Part shown: positions 1 through 11,398 of the stretch, piece after piece
Layout: every line of letters begins with the position of its first letter
How positions within the stretch are numbered: the stretch's first letter is position 1
DNA from: Sciurus carolinensis
Taxonomy: Eukaryota; Chordata; Mammalia; Rodentia; Sciuridae
Assembly: GCF_902686445.1 (NCBI RefSeq)
Contig: NC_062214.1
Span: forward strand, 47,563,454 to 47,627,453
DNA length: 64,000 bases
Direction: 5' to 3'
The notes under the pieces: model-generated
The model's database searches: none
The model's input: only the letters and a program-made list of their open reading frames with translations
What the model was told of the DNA's origin: nothing
Made by a program: the position numbers and the translations under genes

Positions 1-1989
1 CCATGAGGAAAGATGTTCCTTCATTAGCTCAAGCTAAAAGCTGAGTTGTGACCTGAGGACTTTCACCACAGCTGGATCATCCCCGCTCCCCTGTTTGTAT
101 GGCTCTCTCTTTTTCTCTCTGTCTTCCTTCCGCCATCTGTCCCTCCTTCTCTCCCTCTCTCCTTCACTTCTTTTCTTTTTCTTCCATTCATTCTTTCTCT
201 CCTCCTCCTCCATTTTTTCCTTCTTTTCTCCCTCTTTCCTTCTCATTCTCTTTCTCTCCCATTTATTCTCTTCCCTCCCTCCTTGACTTCCTTCCTTCCT
301 TTTTCCTTCCTTCTATTTCTTCCTGCAACTCAATTGAATGCTATGGACCAATTCCAACCACAAGAGAAATATCAGCATCGAAGCCAATGATGATAAACCT
401 CAACAAAATAAAACAAAAACTCAAATAAAATTCATCGAGGGCCCCCAACTTGTGATGAATTGCAGATATGAACACCCTGGAGACTCAGAAAGGGCCAGCA
501 CTGTGCTGAGCAGCCCTGAGAGGTCCTCTGTCCATTCAAATTTCCCAGGAATGATTGCTGGTCTTGAGCATTATCAGAATTTCTCTCTTTTTGCCTCTTT
601 CTTCACATTTTTACTGGTGACCTGCCCACTTTTTCCTCTGAAAAGGATCAGCCTGAGAACATAAGGAGACTGTGAAGGACAAACTCATTAGTTCTCTTCT
701 TAAGCACCTGTAAATCAAAATAAAGTTCAGGGAAAGGCTGAACAGAGACTTTTTTGTACCAAGTTTGTTTTCTCTGCTACCTCTTTCTTTTTTTGCTGAA
801 TGAATTTAAAAATTGACTGAACACTCGATATGATCATTGGATTCATGTCAAATGCCATGGAATGCACAAAATATCTGAGTTGCATAATTCAATCTACCTG
901 TCATCTGATGACAATACAGATGTGCTTTACATTGTGCAGTGGACATAACTGTATAAGTTGTTTTTTTGGCAAATGAATCAAGTTTGAAAGATGTATCTAG
1001 CATTTGAGTAATTTTGCTTAGAAGATACATACCACAGTCACCAAGAGAAGTCACCATGAAAAGATGACATTTTTGCTCATGGACTTTTCCTAAACCAAGA
1101 AACAATGACTTCAGGTTTTTCATATGTAACAGATGTTGTAATTGTATGCCTTTCGAGGCCTGTGTTAGTGTGTATCTTGTGTGTTGTGTGTGTGCACGCA
1201 TGTGCATGCTGGGGGAGCAGCCATAGTTGATAAAGAAAGGTATAATTTTCCAATGTATTTTGTTTGCCACTACACTGCTCAAAGGATCAGCTTTATTTAA
1301 CCCTAAATAATGAATGTTTATTGCAAGTGTCCTGTGCCATTAGCATAACAAAGCAGACTACTTTATCCTACTTAAGCCCTGCTCTTTACCAAGTGCACAA
1401 TCTGAAAAGCAGGCAGGCTCAGAATCAATCGACCACCATCTGCTGTCCCCAACTTGGAATCACAGTGAGATTTATGCAGCCAAACAACCAAAGATCTGGT
1501 CTGCCTGCCTGTCCAATTAGTTAAATAAACTGAAAAGGCTTTGCTGACAAAGAAGTGATAAATGCTCCTATGATAATTATAGAATGGTGTTTTCACTTCA
1601 CACCAATTGGATGTATTTAATCCTGTACCCAGGCATCACTCATGCAATTAATAAGATGCAGGGAATTAAGAATGATGAAGGGGACCAGGATGTGTGGACA
1701 CCAGATTAGAATGCTAAATCTGGAAGCAGTTAGTCATGTTCTCAGCTGCCATGGACACTGGTCACACAGCACTGCTGCCCACTCTGCATCCCATGTCCCT
1801 GAGGGCTGTCCATTGTGAATTAAGGCCAGCATTCACTGATGTTATCATGAGAAAGTAGAGTCTTGTGCTTTGTGTCACCTCCTCATAGGTGAATGTGTGT
1901 AAACTGTTTGAAATGGGAGATGGGTAAATGGATTGAGAAAGCAAGTTATCCAATATTTTGATTTGTCATGAAATTAAATAAAACCAAGT
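1..1989. other. Intergenic flank beyond the CD93 3' end
   Basis: No gene is recognised. The region holds the polypyrimidine tract at 102-327, a short GT-rich stretch near 1162-1210, and otherwise unique-looking AT-rich DNA. The stretch 1500-1720 is AT-rich, free of recognisable repeats and full of TAAT-type cores, so it could be a conserved non-coding element. Confidence 0.5.
102..327 (+). repeat. Polypyrimidine (CT-rich) tract
   Basis: About 225 bp almost entirely of C and T with scattered A and G, made of degenerate TCTTCC / CTTTCT units. The apparent open frames across it on both strands are compositional (Ser/Leu/Phe/Pro runs, or Glu/Lys/Arg runs on the other strand). Confidence 0.85.
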
Positions 1990-2011
1990 TCATAACAAAT
2001 GTATTTCAGAG

Positions 2012-2017
2012 TTTATT
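2012..2017 (-). terminator. CD93: Candidate distal CD93 polyadenylation signal AATAAA
   Basis: TTTATT on the plus strand reads AATAAA on the minus strand. It is followed downstream (about 2000-1970, minus strand) by a T/GT-rich stretch suited to a downstream element. Its distance of about 4.7 kb from the stop codon fits the long UTR of the human orthologue. Cleavage would fall near 1990-2000. Confidence 0.5.
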
Positions 2018-3790
2018 AGGATAGGTACATAACAAAAAGCCCCAAATTTGACAAAGCTGCTACTTCTTAAAGGCTACCCTGAATGGCACTCAGGATGCTA
2101 TTTTGTTGGAACTCCACGGAGAAGTTCACTTGTCTGAGCTCCCCTTCCCACAGCCTGTGAAACATTTATCCACAGGATGAAAATCTGTCCTGCACAGAAA
2201 ACCCATAATTCCAGAATAACTCAAATTTCAAATACACAGATTTAAAAATATTTACATTCCATTTAGGATTCAGGAAATGATTACTAACATTTACAAACAC
2301 ATGTGACATCACAGAACAGGATCTTGACCATGATGTAAATTAATTCAAGCTTAAGTCAAATCTGTAAAAGAACTTTGGCCCCAGGAAACAGCAAGCAAAA
2401 TCTGCTAGAAGAACCTCTTGTCACTAAACAGACAAGAGTAACAGTTTGAGATAGGAATTCTAGAGTTTCTACCTTAAATAGAGGGACATTAGCCCCAAGA
2501 ACAGATCAAAATACAATTCACTTTTCACCATGAGCTTGGAAAGAATTTGCCCCAGGAATCTGAGGTGAAATTGGATATTTAATTATTGGATATATGAAGA
2601 ATTTCAATTATTGTCCTTTTTGTTTTGTTTTGTTTTTGTTGACAAGCTCCACAAATTACACATATTTACCCCATGGGTTTTGGAACCAGATGTTTTCAGG
2701 GATCATATCTGGGATTCCCATGCTAAAGCTATTGTTCAAGATGATGGAAATATGTAGGAGGCATTAAACCATTTAGCAGGTGCTAGAAAGAAACGTTTTC
2801 CTGTTTTCCTGATTTAAACAATGGAGAAGCTAAGAAGAAAAATAATAGGAAAAGGCTTTCCTATATTCCCTTTGAAAAAAAAAACTTGTTATTTTTGAAT
2901 TTAGTGACTTTGTTGGGGGGCGGGGTGTCAAATCTCATCTCTCTGTTCTCAGAAATTTTTGTGGAAGAAAAGGATTAGAACAAAAGTATCTACTGATTAT
3001 ATCCATTCATTGAAAAGCTATTTGGTGAGGGTTTACTGTCAGAAAATAAAATAAGGGTTTTCTCTTTAAGAGAAAAAAATCGTTTTCGATGCAGTCCACC
3101 ATAATAATGTACATAAGCACAAAGAGAACTGTTTAATCATTTACCACATAGCTGATCCAGGCAAGAAGATGCCAGGGTGGGTCTTCTAGGAGGTTTGCTA
3201 ATCTGTCACTGGATGAAAGGTCTCTCAAAGCTGACAGTGAGCATGGCCTGCTTCCCTTCTGGCTCAGTTAGAGCCCAATACAATGTCACTTTTCTGAGCG
3301 GCATGAGGATGTGGAGCACAGCAATGTGATGTGATGGTGATGATGATAATGATTAGGTGTGTGGGCAGCCAAAGGTGGAAGTCAGACACAGCTGCTCTTG
3401 CCTCCAAGGCAATCTCCGTTCCTGTAAAACCAGAGCTAGATTCCCACAACAAAGATGGTTCACTGAGCCCCTCCTAAGGCATTTTTGGATAATTGTCTTA
3501 CCCTTGGTTTTCTACTCTACTCAGTTCCCTTTGGGGGACTGTCCTCCTGCATCACATTTGTCCAGTAGTGCACAAGAAAAAAAGAGCAATGGTGGTCACC
3601 TGAAATTCAAGAATGGTTGACCATAGGGAGCTGCATGTTGAAGAGGATCTTCTCCCCTTTAAATAATCTGCTTTAGAAGGTGAAGGGTGGGAGGAGGAGA
3701 GCTGGTCCTGGATATTGTTTTTGCATGACTATCTCAGAATTACTGAATTCATGAAAATTTGAATAAAATACAAACGAAAATACCCTTTAA

Positions 3791-3899
3791 GAATGGGGTG
3801 TAGCTCAGTGGTAGAGCACTTGCCTAGCATCATGTATGAAGCTCTGGGTTAGACCTAGCACTACAAAGAAAAAAAGAAAGAAAGAAAGAAAAGCAAAAA
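3791..3899 (+). repeat. ID SINE (tRNA-derived) in the CD93 3' UTR
   Basis: The A-box-like TAGCTCAGTGGTAGAGC and a decayed B box (GGTTAGACC) follow the ID consensus. An A-rich GAAA-repeat tail ends near 3899. It is antisense to CD93. Confidence 0.88.
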
Positions 3900-4121
3900 A
3901 GCCATTATCTTGAAGCCCCTTAACACTTAGAACTTTTTTTTCCCAGTAGATTGGCTTATTTTGCCACTGTCCCATTGGTCTATCTGGCTGGGCATGACTG
4001 AGTGACCTGGGCCCTCTGAATAAGTGACAGTAGTTTGTTAATGGCTACCACTTGGGTGGTCAGTATTTGTTTATTCACTGCTAAGGGTCTCTGACTCCCC
4101 CAAGCAAGAATTTGTATACCT

Positions 4122-4320
4122 TGCCGGGTGTGGCAGTGCATGACTGTAATCTCAGCAGCTCAGGAGGTGAGGCAAGAAGATCTCAAGTTCAAAGTCAGAC
4201 TCAACTACTTGGTAAGGTCCTAAATAACTTAACAAGAACCTTTCTCAAAATAAACTCTAAAAAAGGCTGGAGATGTGGCTCAGTGGTAAAGCACCCCTGT
4301 GTTCGATCCCCTGTACCAAA
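4122..4320 (+). repeat. B1-dID dimeric SINE with perfect target duplication, in the CD93 3' UTR
   Basis: The left half is a 7SL-derived B1 monomer (GCCGGGTGTGGCAGTGCATG and onward). The right half is an ID unit with GTGGCTCAGTGGTAAAGC and GTTCGATCCC. It is flanked by a perfect 16-bp duplication, AAGAATTTGTATACCT, at 4106-4121 and 4321-4336. Dimeric B1-dID elements are known from squirrels, dormice and mountain beaver. Confidence 0.93.
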
Positions 4321-6193
4321 AAGAATTTGTATACCTCAAATAAGAGGACAGACAAATAAATGGAAAAATAAGGCATTTGTTTGAGGCCACTGGTTGTCAT
4401 CAGATTCACTGTCTGAGGTCACCAGGTCCAGGATGTTGGCTACTCCTGGTAGTGGGCATGAGAGCAGATAAAGAGTTCTGCTTGCCACAAAAAAGAGCTG
4501 AGGCTGTCGGAGGGGGCTTTGAGTAATTGTGTTCCTTATGAAGCCATCTGTCCCCTTGTGGGCCCCACAGAAGTGATCCATGATGTCTCTGGTGTTGGAG
4601 ATGGGTCTGTATGCTGCCCCCCACAGAAGAATTTAAACACAGACATCAGAAAATAGGGCTGTGCTGTGTGAAAAGTCAGAATACCATGGAAATGAGAAGA
4701 TCCCCAGGTGACCTTGGAGAAGTCAAGGCTCACAGGGTCTGTACACAAATGGTGAAGGAACTATGGAAGGCTAGAAGAGGAAGGTCTCCCTCACCCTAAA
4801 TGATAAGGGCAAGAATTTTAAAGTACTAGACGTAAAGGTGTTGCATTTGCATTTATTTCATGTAAGTGCCATGTCTTAAATAATCTAATGACTGATGCTG
4901 GTTTCCATGCAATGGACTGTGATTTCAACAGACTGCCAAGAGTCCTTGCCAAATGGACACAGCCTTGATCTCCTTTAAGTATTAAACACCAGAATTTCAA
5001 CTGGAAACTGGAGATCACTAAGACAACTATAAAAAGCAGAAGTTTCAAAAACCCTATGGAGCCCTTAAATGCCTCTGTCTTTCACCATCTTGGGTGTTCC
5101 ACTTTCTTAAAAAAAAAAAAAGACTCTGAACCATAATGCCTACATTTCAAAATTAACTAAAGAATATTTATGTAACTCTGAAGGCCATACACCTGTCAGC
5201 TATTCACCTCCCGTCCGCAGGGTGTCAACCTCAGGATGGATGCTTGTCTAAGGTGAATCCAGAAAAAAACCAGGCATCCTGTTCTGGGAGGAAAAGACTT
5301 TGGAATCCTTGGAAGGAGACATGTTCCCTCCGGTCTATTCTCCTGCCCAAGGTAGAAAAAAGCTTCCAGGAGACCTGCGGTTTCCCAGCAACACTCAGGC
5401 AACTTCCCAGCTTCCAGTGACCCTGACAGAGCTATGCAAAGAGCACTATCACCTACAAGATGGAGAGGAGAAATCTTTGCTAAAGTACATTTTGAAATGA
5501 GGCTAAAATAAAAATGGTTTTAAACAGTTGTTGCTGTTGCAAAACTTTTTAGTTATTATCTCTTTCCCTCCCCACACCCTTTTTTAAGGAAAAGAGAAAG
5601 GGCAGGGACAAAAGCTCTTTAAGCATCCTGTGACTAATCCCTAATTTGGTTATGTGCCACACCCACAAATCAGGGTTCAAGTTCTCCCAATGTGCTATTG
5701 ACTACAAACTACAAACTGAGCCAAAAAAAAAAAAAAAAAGCTTTCAAACAACAGCTTTCCAAATACAGCCTATCATCTCACTCCTACTTCCTTCAGATAC
5801 AGTCAGAATTCTGAGGGCTCTTCCACCTACAATCAAAGCATCAGAACACAGGCTTTTTGTTTCTTTGTCTTAATAGATGAACTGAGTCAAGTATTTGTGA
5901 ATTGGATCCCTGGTTTCTTCCTAACCAATTAGGTTATGCTTTCACCAATGCTTTAAGCAACTTCTCTCATATTTTTCCAACCTTACTTACAGATAAACTC
6001 AAGACTATTAGAAACTTAACAACTAGGGGATGCAATGTCTAAAATTCCTACTTCCTTGCTACTAAGCAGTGAGTTGTACTTCTGCCATTCTGGAGGATTT
6101 CAACAATACCAACATCAGTGGGACTTGTGGTGGGGAAGTGTATGAATGCAAATGTAGAAACGGGTTTCCAACCCTGAATATGTTGCCTTTGGC

Positions 6194-6234
6194 AAAAAAA
6201 AAAAAAAAAAAAAAAAGAAAGAAAGAAAAAAAAA
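6194..6234 (+). repeat. A-rich tract in the CD93 3' UTR
   Basis: A run of A with GAAA repeats. On the CD93 strand it is a U-rich tract within the 3' UTR. No SINE body could be recognised upstream of it. Confidence 0.8.
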
Positions 6235-6687
6235 GTGTCTCATATAATTAAATAATTAACAGTTTCTATCATACGAAGAGGGACAAATCATTTCAGTCTT
6301 AATTAGCATCAATCCACCTTTTTCTTTCGAATCAATGAGGAGATTAGAAAAGCCTTTCCAAGGGAGCTCCATTAGCACCTGATCTCTCCAACCTGGATCC
6401 ACAACCAGGGAGAGAGAAAGGAAATCAGCCATGATTGAATTTAAAAAGGGATTGCGAGTGAGAACCGTTAATAGAGACAACATTGCCACAATGGCAGGCC
6501 AACACACAGCAGCCGCGTCAGGAAGATCACAGAAAATACCTGCATGCTCCAGGTTGCCAGGCTTTTAAGTTGTATGACTGTTTGCTAAGATTCCAGTCCT
6601 GTCTTTCCAAAGATCTCCCCTTCAGAGGAGAAGTTTAAAACTCCAAGGATGATGGCAGCTGACTGTATCTCTAGGGCCATCTCACCA

Positions 6688-8864
6688 TCAGCAGTCTGTC
6701 CCAGGTGTTGGACTACGGAAGACAAAAGATGACCATGTTGGAAGTTACAGTGCCCCTGTCACATGCACATCTGGACCCTTGGACAGTTCCCCACCTTGTA
6801 CCCACACCAAAGATAGTACCATGCCACAAGAGCTGATGGAGTTGAGCTTAACATATGCATGTTTGGGTACATGCTCCCCCTCTGCCTCTCTACATTGTGA
6901 ACAGTGTCTCCCACCTCCCTGAGTGACCTCAGGTTCTCCATTTACCTGTACTGATTCTCCGTGGCCCGGCTCTCTGCTCGCTCTGGTACCCAGGAGTAAC
7001 TATCAGTCGCACTCTGGGGCTTCTTCTCCTTCATCTCCTCCCTCTTGGCTCTCCGCTTGCGGTAGACCAGAAGTCCCAGAGCCAGAGCCAGCAGGAGTGA
7101 GATGGCCACCACTGTGCCCAGGATATAGAACAGAAGCAGCTTTTGACCGTCGGTGCCGTCATCACTCTGGGTGGCCACAGAATTCTCACCTGTAGCCTTG
7201 CTGTGGCCAGCAGTAGCCGTAAGGAGGTGGGTGTCTGGCTCTGCCCACAAGCCAGGGGCCCCACTGGGGGCTGACATCTCCAGAAGGGCTGAGGCAGTGG
7301 GGGCATTGGATGAGAGGGAAGGTCTCCTTGTGGTGGATGCACCCTTGGAGGTATTCTCAGAGTCCTTGGGGAAGCTGGATGTTGTGGTAGGAGGCACAGT
7401 GCTCCCCTCTCTCTCTCCCTTTTCTTCCTCTTGGGGAGGCCCAGATGGTGTTCCTGAGGACACAGGGCTCATGATACAAGAGACCCCATTGGGGGCCAGC
7501 TCCCAGTCCCTCAGGCAGCCACAGTTGAAGGATCCCTGAGTGTTGAAGCACAAGCTGTCACAAGGGCTGCCCCTGGGGTCAGAACACTCATCCACATCCT
7601 CACATTGGGTGCTGTCCTCCCCAGACAAGACATAGCCCTCCTCACAGGAGCAGTGGAAGGAGCCATCAGTGTTGATACAGCGCTGGGCACAGGGTGAGTG
7701 GCCGAGGGCACACTCATCCACATCCCAGCAGGTCTCCTCTTCGGGGCCACCAGGTTTGTAGCCCACCCAGCATTTACAGTGGAATCCCCCAGGGGTGTTG
7801 ATACACTCCTGAGCACAGGGGGAGTCCTGGCACTCATCCACATCCACACAGTGCACCTGACTGGAGTCTAGGCGGAAGCCCTGAGGGCAGCGGCATGTAT
7901 AATCTTTCTCATAGGGTCCAGGGACACATATGGCCTTCCCTTTGCACGGGCTGGAGCTGCAAGGATTCCGAGAGGCGCAGGTCACTAAGTCGTCCTGCAG
8001 CCGGAACCCTGGCCGGCAGCCGCAGCGGAAGGAGCCATCCCCCCCTTCGAAACAGTCTTGCTGGCAGCCCCCGTTGTTGAAGTTACATCCATACTTGGGG
8101 CTGACACAGAGGGGACCTGAGTTGCCCCAGTCAAACACATCGGGATCCTTCTCCTTGCACAGGAAATAATGACTTGTACTTTCAGCCCCATCCCCACAGG
8201 CTACATTGGCCACAGAGGCAAAAGGCACAACCTCCAGGAAGGAGGTGGTGGCCTGGAAGGGGGTGCTGTAGGTCACCTGGCCTGGGCCCCCCAGAGCCAG
8301 TGGCTGACACATGCCTTTGAAGCTGAACTTGCATACAAAGCCCTCAATACTGCTTCCTGGAGAGCCAGGGGTCCCACAGGGGCTGTCAGACCACTTGGGG
8401 AGGCGGCTGGGGAGGGGTGTAAGGGACAGGTCCAGCAACAGGGACACACAGCGCTTGGAGATGCAAGAGCTCCTCACCTCCTTGTGCCAATTTGCATACA
8501 GGGAGTCCTCCCCTCCACCCACCCAGCTGAAGCCCTTCAGCAGCAGGTTGGGGTCCAAGCACTTGCCCTTCTCCCGCTGGAGCCCAATCCAGAACTTGCC
8601 CATCTTCGCTTCAAGGGGCTTCTCTGGCTTCAGGAGCTGGGCCAGGGCTCGCTGGACATGCCGGGCCTCCTCCTCGCTCTTCACCGTGGCTAGGTTGCCT
8701 CCGTTCACACTGCAGTGGTGCTGAGCCTCCGCGGCACTCAACTTGCCCCAGTGGGCCGTGTAGCAAGCAGTCCCCGTGCACACCACGGCCTCTGGGTCAG
8801 CTCCAGTCCCTGCCCAGAACTGGCCTAAGAGGAGCAGCAGGAGCAGGTCCCTAGAGGTGGCCAT
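6688..8864 (-). CDS. CD93: CD93 (complement C1q receptor 1 / C1qRp), two coding exons: join of 8864-6946 and 6712-6688
   Basis: CD93 is a type I membrane glycoprotein of the group XIV C-type lectin family (with thrombomodulin, CD248 and CLEC14A). It is found on endothelium, myeloid cells and progenitors, and acts in adhesion, angiogenesis and clearance of apoptotic cells; known partners include MMRN2 and IGFBP7. Spliced length is 647 aa (human 652). Visible domains: signal peptide about 1-22; C-type lectin-like domain about 29-181; a linker; five EGF-like modules about 257-463, of which the last three begin with the calcium-binding DVDEC motif; a Ser/Thr/Pro mucin-like stalk about 464-573; a membrane segment about 576-600; then a basic YRKRRAKREE tail. 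Unspliced, exon 1 runs into the intron and would end falsely in ENQYR; splicing gives ENQYSPTPGTDC, whose end is the known GIPC-binding C-terminus. The start ATG has A at -3 and G at +4. No frame breaks are seen, so the gene looks functional. Confidence 0.97.
6713..6945 (-). other. CD93: CD93 intron 1 (233 bp, GT-AG)
   Basis: On the minus strand the donor reads CAG|GTAAA at 6946/6945 and the acceptor reads CCGTAG|TCC at 6713/6712. The intron interrupts a serine codon (AG|T). Splicing restores the vertebrate-conserved tail PTPGTDC followed by TGA at 6690-6688. A single short intron near the C-terminus matches the two-exon structure known for human CD93. Confidence 0.93.
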
Positions 8865-9130
8865 TCTGGCCTCTGTGTCCTCTTGGGCGGGAGGCTAGAA
8901 GCCCCACAGACACAGTAGTCACTGGAGCTTAGACTCCGGCTCCCAGCTGTGCTCTGAGGGGAGCTGAGGGCTGAGCTGTTGCAACAGCTCCAACCCAGAG
9001 AAGGATACAAAGACCGCAGGCTCTTCACGTCCCCCTGACCCAAGGCGCATCCTGTGCTCTTGTACTTCTTATTTCTCACCGGATACTGGGGCTTCCTGCA
9101 GTGAATAGATTTCTGACTCCTGTTGCCTTC
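8865..9130 (-). promoter_or_regulatory. CD93: Candidate CD93 5' UTR and proximal promoter
   Basis: This is the first 270 bp upstream of the CD93 ATG. On the minus strand it holds a weak TATA-like AGAAATAAG at 9075-9067 and an ETS-type core AGGAAG at 9097-9092; ETS factors are typical drivers of endothelial promoters. No CpG island is obvious. An out-of-frame upstream ATG lies at 9079. The transcription start cannot be fixed from sequence alone. Confidence 0.45.
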
Positions 9131-11318
9131 ATCATGGTTTTGTTGTTCATAAAAGGGGCCAGACGGCTGTGCTGGGTCCCTGGCTCAGAGCTGTGGAAAA
9201 GCAGCGACGTGGGGGGATGACTGTACGGCTCAGAGATACTGGCTGCTTTATTTTGGCTCAGTTTTCTTTCCCATCCACATGAGGAACCTAAATGGCATGC
9301 TACTGAGCGAGCAAGACTTTGGGGGCTAAGAACTTGAAAAGGATCACTCAGTAACCCATAATAAAATTCCACTTTGGTTTGCAAACAACCAGAAGGGGAA
9401 AAAAAAAAAATCTGAGACTTGAAACACAAGGCCGTGGATAGTTATAATTTCCAGCCTTTTTTAGAAGCAAACTGGATTTGCTTCCTATCTCATGTATGCC
9501 CCCCGTACCCCCCCTTGGTTTTGGGAGTTTTTTTTTTTTTTTTTTTTTTTTTTCTTTTATTCCCTCCATCATGAACCTTAAATAGATAGGCAGTTTTTAA
9601 ATTGGATCTGGGCCATGGGAAAGTCTGGGTTTCTAACACAATGCCAAGCTCCTTGAGAACATTAAACCAAATTGGGTGAAATTTGGCAGTTTTTAGGGGT
9701 TTGTCGTGCAAATGTTTCATTTTGAGGTGGCAGGGTCATAAAAACAGTATCAGAAAGAGGAAAAAAAAATGTCTCTGGTCTCATGGCCCCTGGCTTACAT
9801 GTCTCCTCCCTTGGCTTTGGGGGAGTTCAAGGACAGGGAATTAGAATCAAAGACTGGAGTTTGATGCATTCAGTGAGAATAACAACAAAGGGCTAGAGCT
9901 CTGGGTTGTAGAATCCAAGCTGCGGCTGAACTCTCACTGCACAGCAATTCTTCCAAAGCCCTTGAATCAAAGAGTCCTTTCTTGTAATCAGACATCTGAT
10001 CACCAACTTGTTTAGTTGGGGTCCCCAGAAAATAGACCCTGAGACAAGAATTCGAAGCAAGTATTTCATTTGGGAAAGAAAGTGAAACAGATAAGGAAGG
10101 AGCCCATAGAGTATGACCCAAAGAGCCGGTGACACTGGACTCCTGTGAAGGTCACACTTCACAGTTGTCCCAGCTGAGGGCAGATAGCCAGTTCTTCTCC
10201 AGCTCCTCTCCATCACTGGCTGTATTTTTTTCCTAATTTGGTCTTAAGATCTTTCTCAGGACAGTGGATATAAACTCTCACCCTGCCTACCTGACCAGAT
10301 GTCTCTCCCCCAGGAAAGTTGTTGACACAGGTGAATATCCTTCTAGTTCCTGTCTGACTTGGGTCCAGTTTATTCTTACCAAGATGGCCCCCCTCTCATG
10401 GAGAAGAAGTTAGATTCAGATGTGTTGTTCAAGTGACACCCAAAGGAGGCAACTCAACCACTGAACTGACAGAAACATTTGTACTACTTATAGATCTCAG
10501 AGAGAAGAGGGCAGAGTGCCTTGCTGGGCCCAATGGGAAGTGGAGAGCTGTTCAGAGGTTGGATATAGAAAGAGAAAGAAAGATATGTAGGCCAAAGCCT
10601 TTGTTAGGGTCCAGAACATTACCCATGCAGGTTGCCTGAGAGGTGTCTAATAAGTGGGTTCTGAGCCAGCAGACATGAGTCCTATGGAGTCACACTGTGA
10701 CAGAGTTGGTCACTGCAGCAAATTTGCACAGTCATGCATGATGTATGGTCAGTGGGATAGGTTGATAAGCTACATCTAGCTGTCGCATAGGGAGGTGGTA
10801 ACCAGGAGGAAGATGTATAAGGTGAATATCTGGACTGACCATATGGAGTTGCTGGGAGGAGATGGAAAACTAGAAATTGTGTCAAAGTGACTAAACCTGA
10901 CTTCTGGAATATGAAAATCCAACTTCCAAGTCCTCAAAATTAATTCCAAGACAATGCAAAATTGTAATAATTCATCTCACAATAGCAACTACTTGGCAGT
11001 CAGCTGCTCATAAGGGCCCTGTACACTAAAGGAGATGCTCAGGTAGAGAACCACAGGGAGATGCCAAAGGGCTGTGAGCAATGCACCAGCATCTGAAGTG
11101 TTGATTTCCATGGTGATCTGAGTTGGGGCATCCTGCTTCTCAGCCTCCCTTAGGGATAAAAGTACCCATCTCAAACTCTAGCTGGGCACACCTTAGAGAA
11201 TATTCCTCATGTCCTTGTCATTTTAGAAAAGATGTTTAAAGTAGTTCAGGGACTTTTTCCCAGAGATTTCTGGATCCTCCCTGTGCTCTTAGTGCCTACA
11301 GAGATCCAACCATCTGCC
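9131..11318. other. Intergenic DNA upstream of CD93
   Basis: No gene is recognised. A G/C homopolymer patch (about 9499-9514) precedes a T run at 9528-9553. The stretch about 10010-10220 resembles a decayed LTR-type repeat (a tract around CAAGAATTCGAAGCAAGTA), but I could not assign it to a family. CD93 enhancers could lie here. Confidence 0.4.
9528..9553 (+). repeat. Poly-T tract
   Basis: About 26 T. It looks like the tail of a decayed minus-strand retroelement, though no body is recognisable beside it. Confidence 0.7.
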
Positions 11319-11398
11319 TACCCATTACCCACCCATCTACTCACCCATTTGCCCATCTATCTATCCATTCATCCATCCATCCACCCACCCATCTACCA
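11319..11398 (+). repeat. CATC/CACC tetranucleotide microsatellite
   Basis: Degenerate repeats of CATC, CACC and TATC across about 80 bp. Confidence 0.85.

Larger units (their letters stand above)
1990..6687 (-). other. CD93: Probable CD93 3' untranslated region (rest of exon 2)
   Basis: The DNA after the CD93 stop has no other gene. Human CD93 has a 3' UTR of more than 4 kb, so an exon of about 4.7 kb here is plausible once the inserted SINEs are subtracted. It contains an ID SINE (3791-3899), a B1-dID SINE (4122-4320) and A-rich tracts at 5723-5739 and 6194-6234. Minus-strand AATAAA hexamers also occur near 4074-4069 and 4856-4851 and could give shorter isoforms. The 3' boundary is inferred. 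Confidence 0.55.

Noticed and set aside
1..1989. Search for THBD, the neighbour expected on the CD93 3' side
   Set aside because: No thrombomodulin-like coding sequence is visible; in human it lies tens of kilobases away, so it should be outside the window.
7511..7849. 112-codon minus-strand frame with repeated MWMS motifs
   Set aside because: It is the CD93 EGF-repeat region read in another frame; the periodicity comes from the EGF modules.
8169..8693. 174-codon open frame on the plus strand, antisense to CD93
   Set aside because: It lies wholly within the GC-rich CD93 exon 1 and has no family resemblance; it is a shadow of the real gene.
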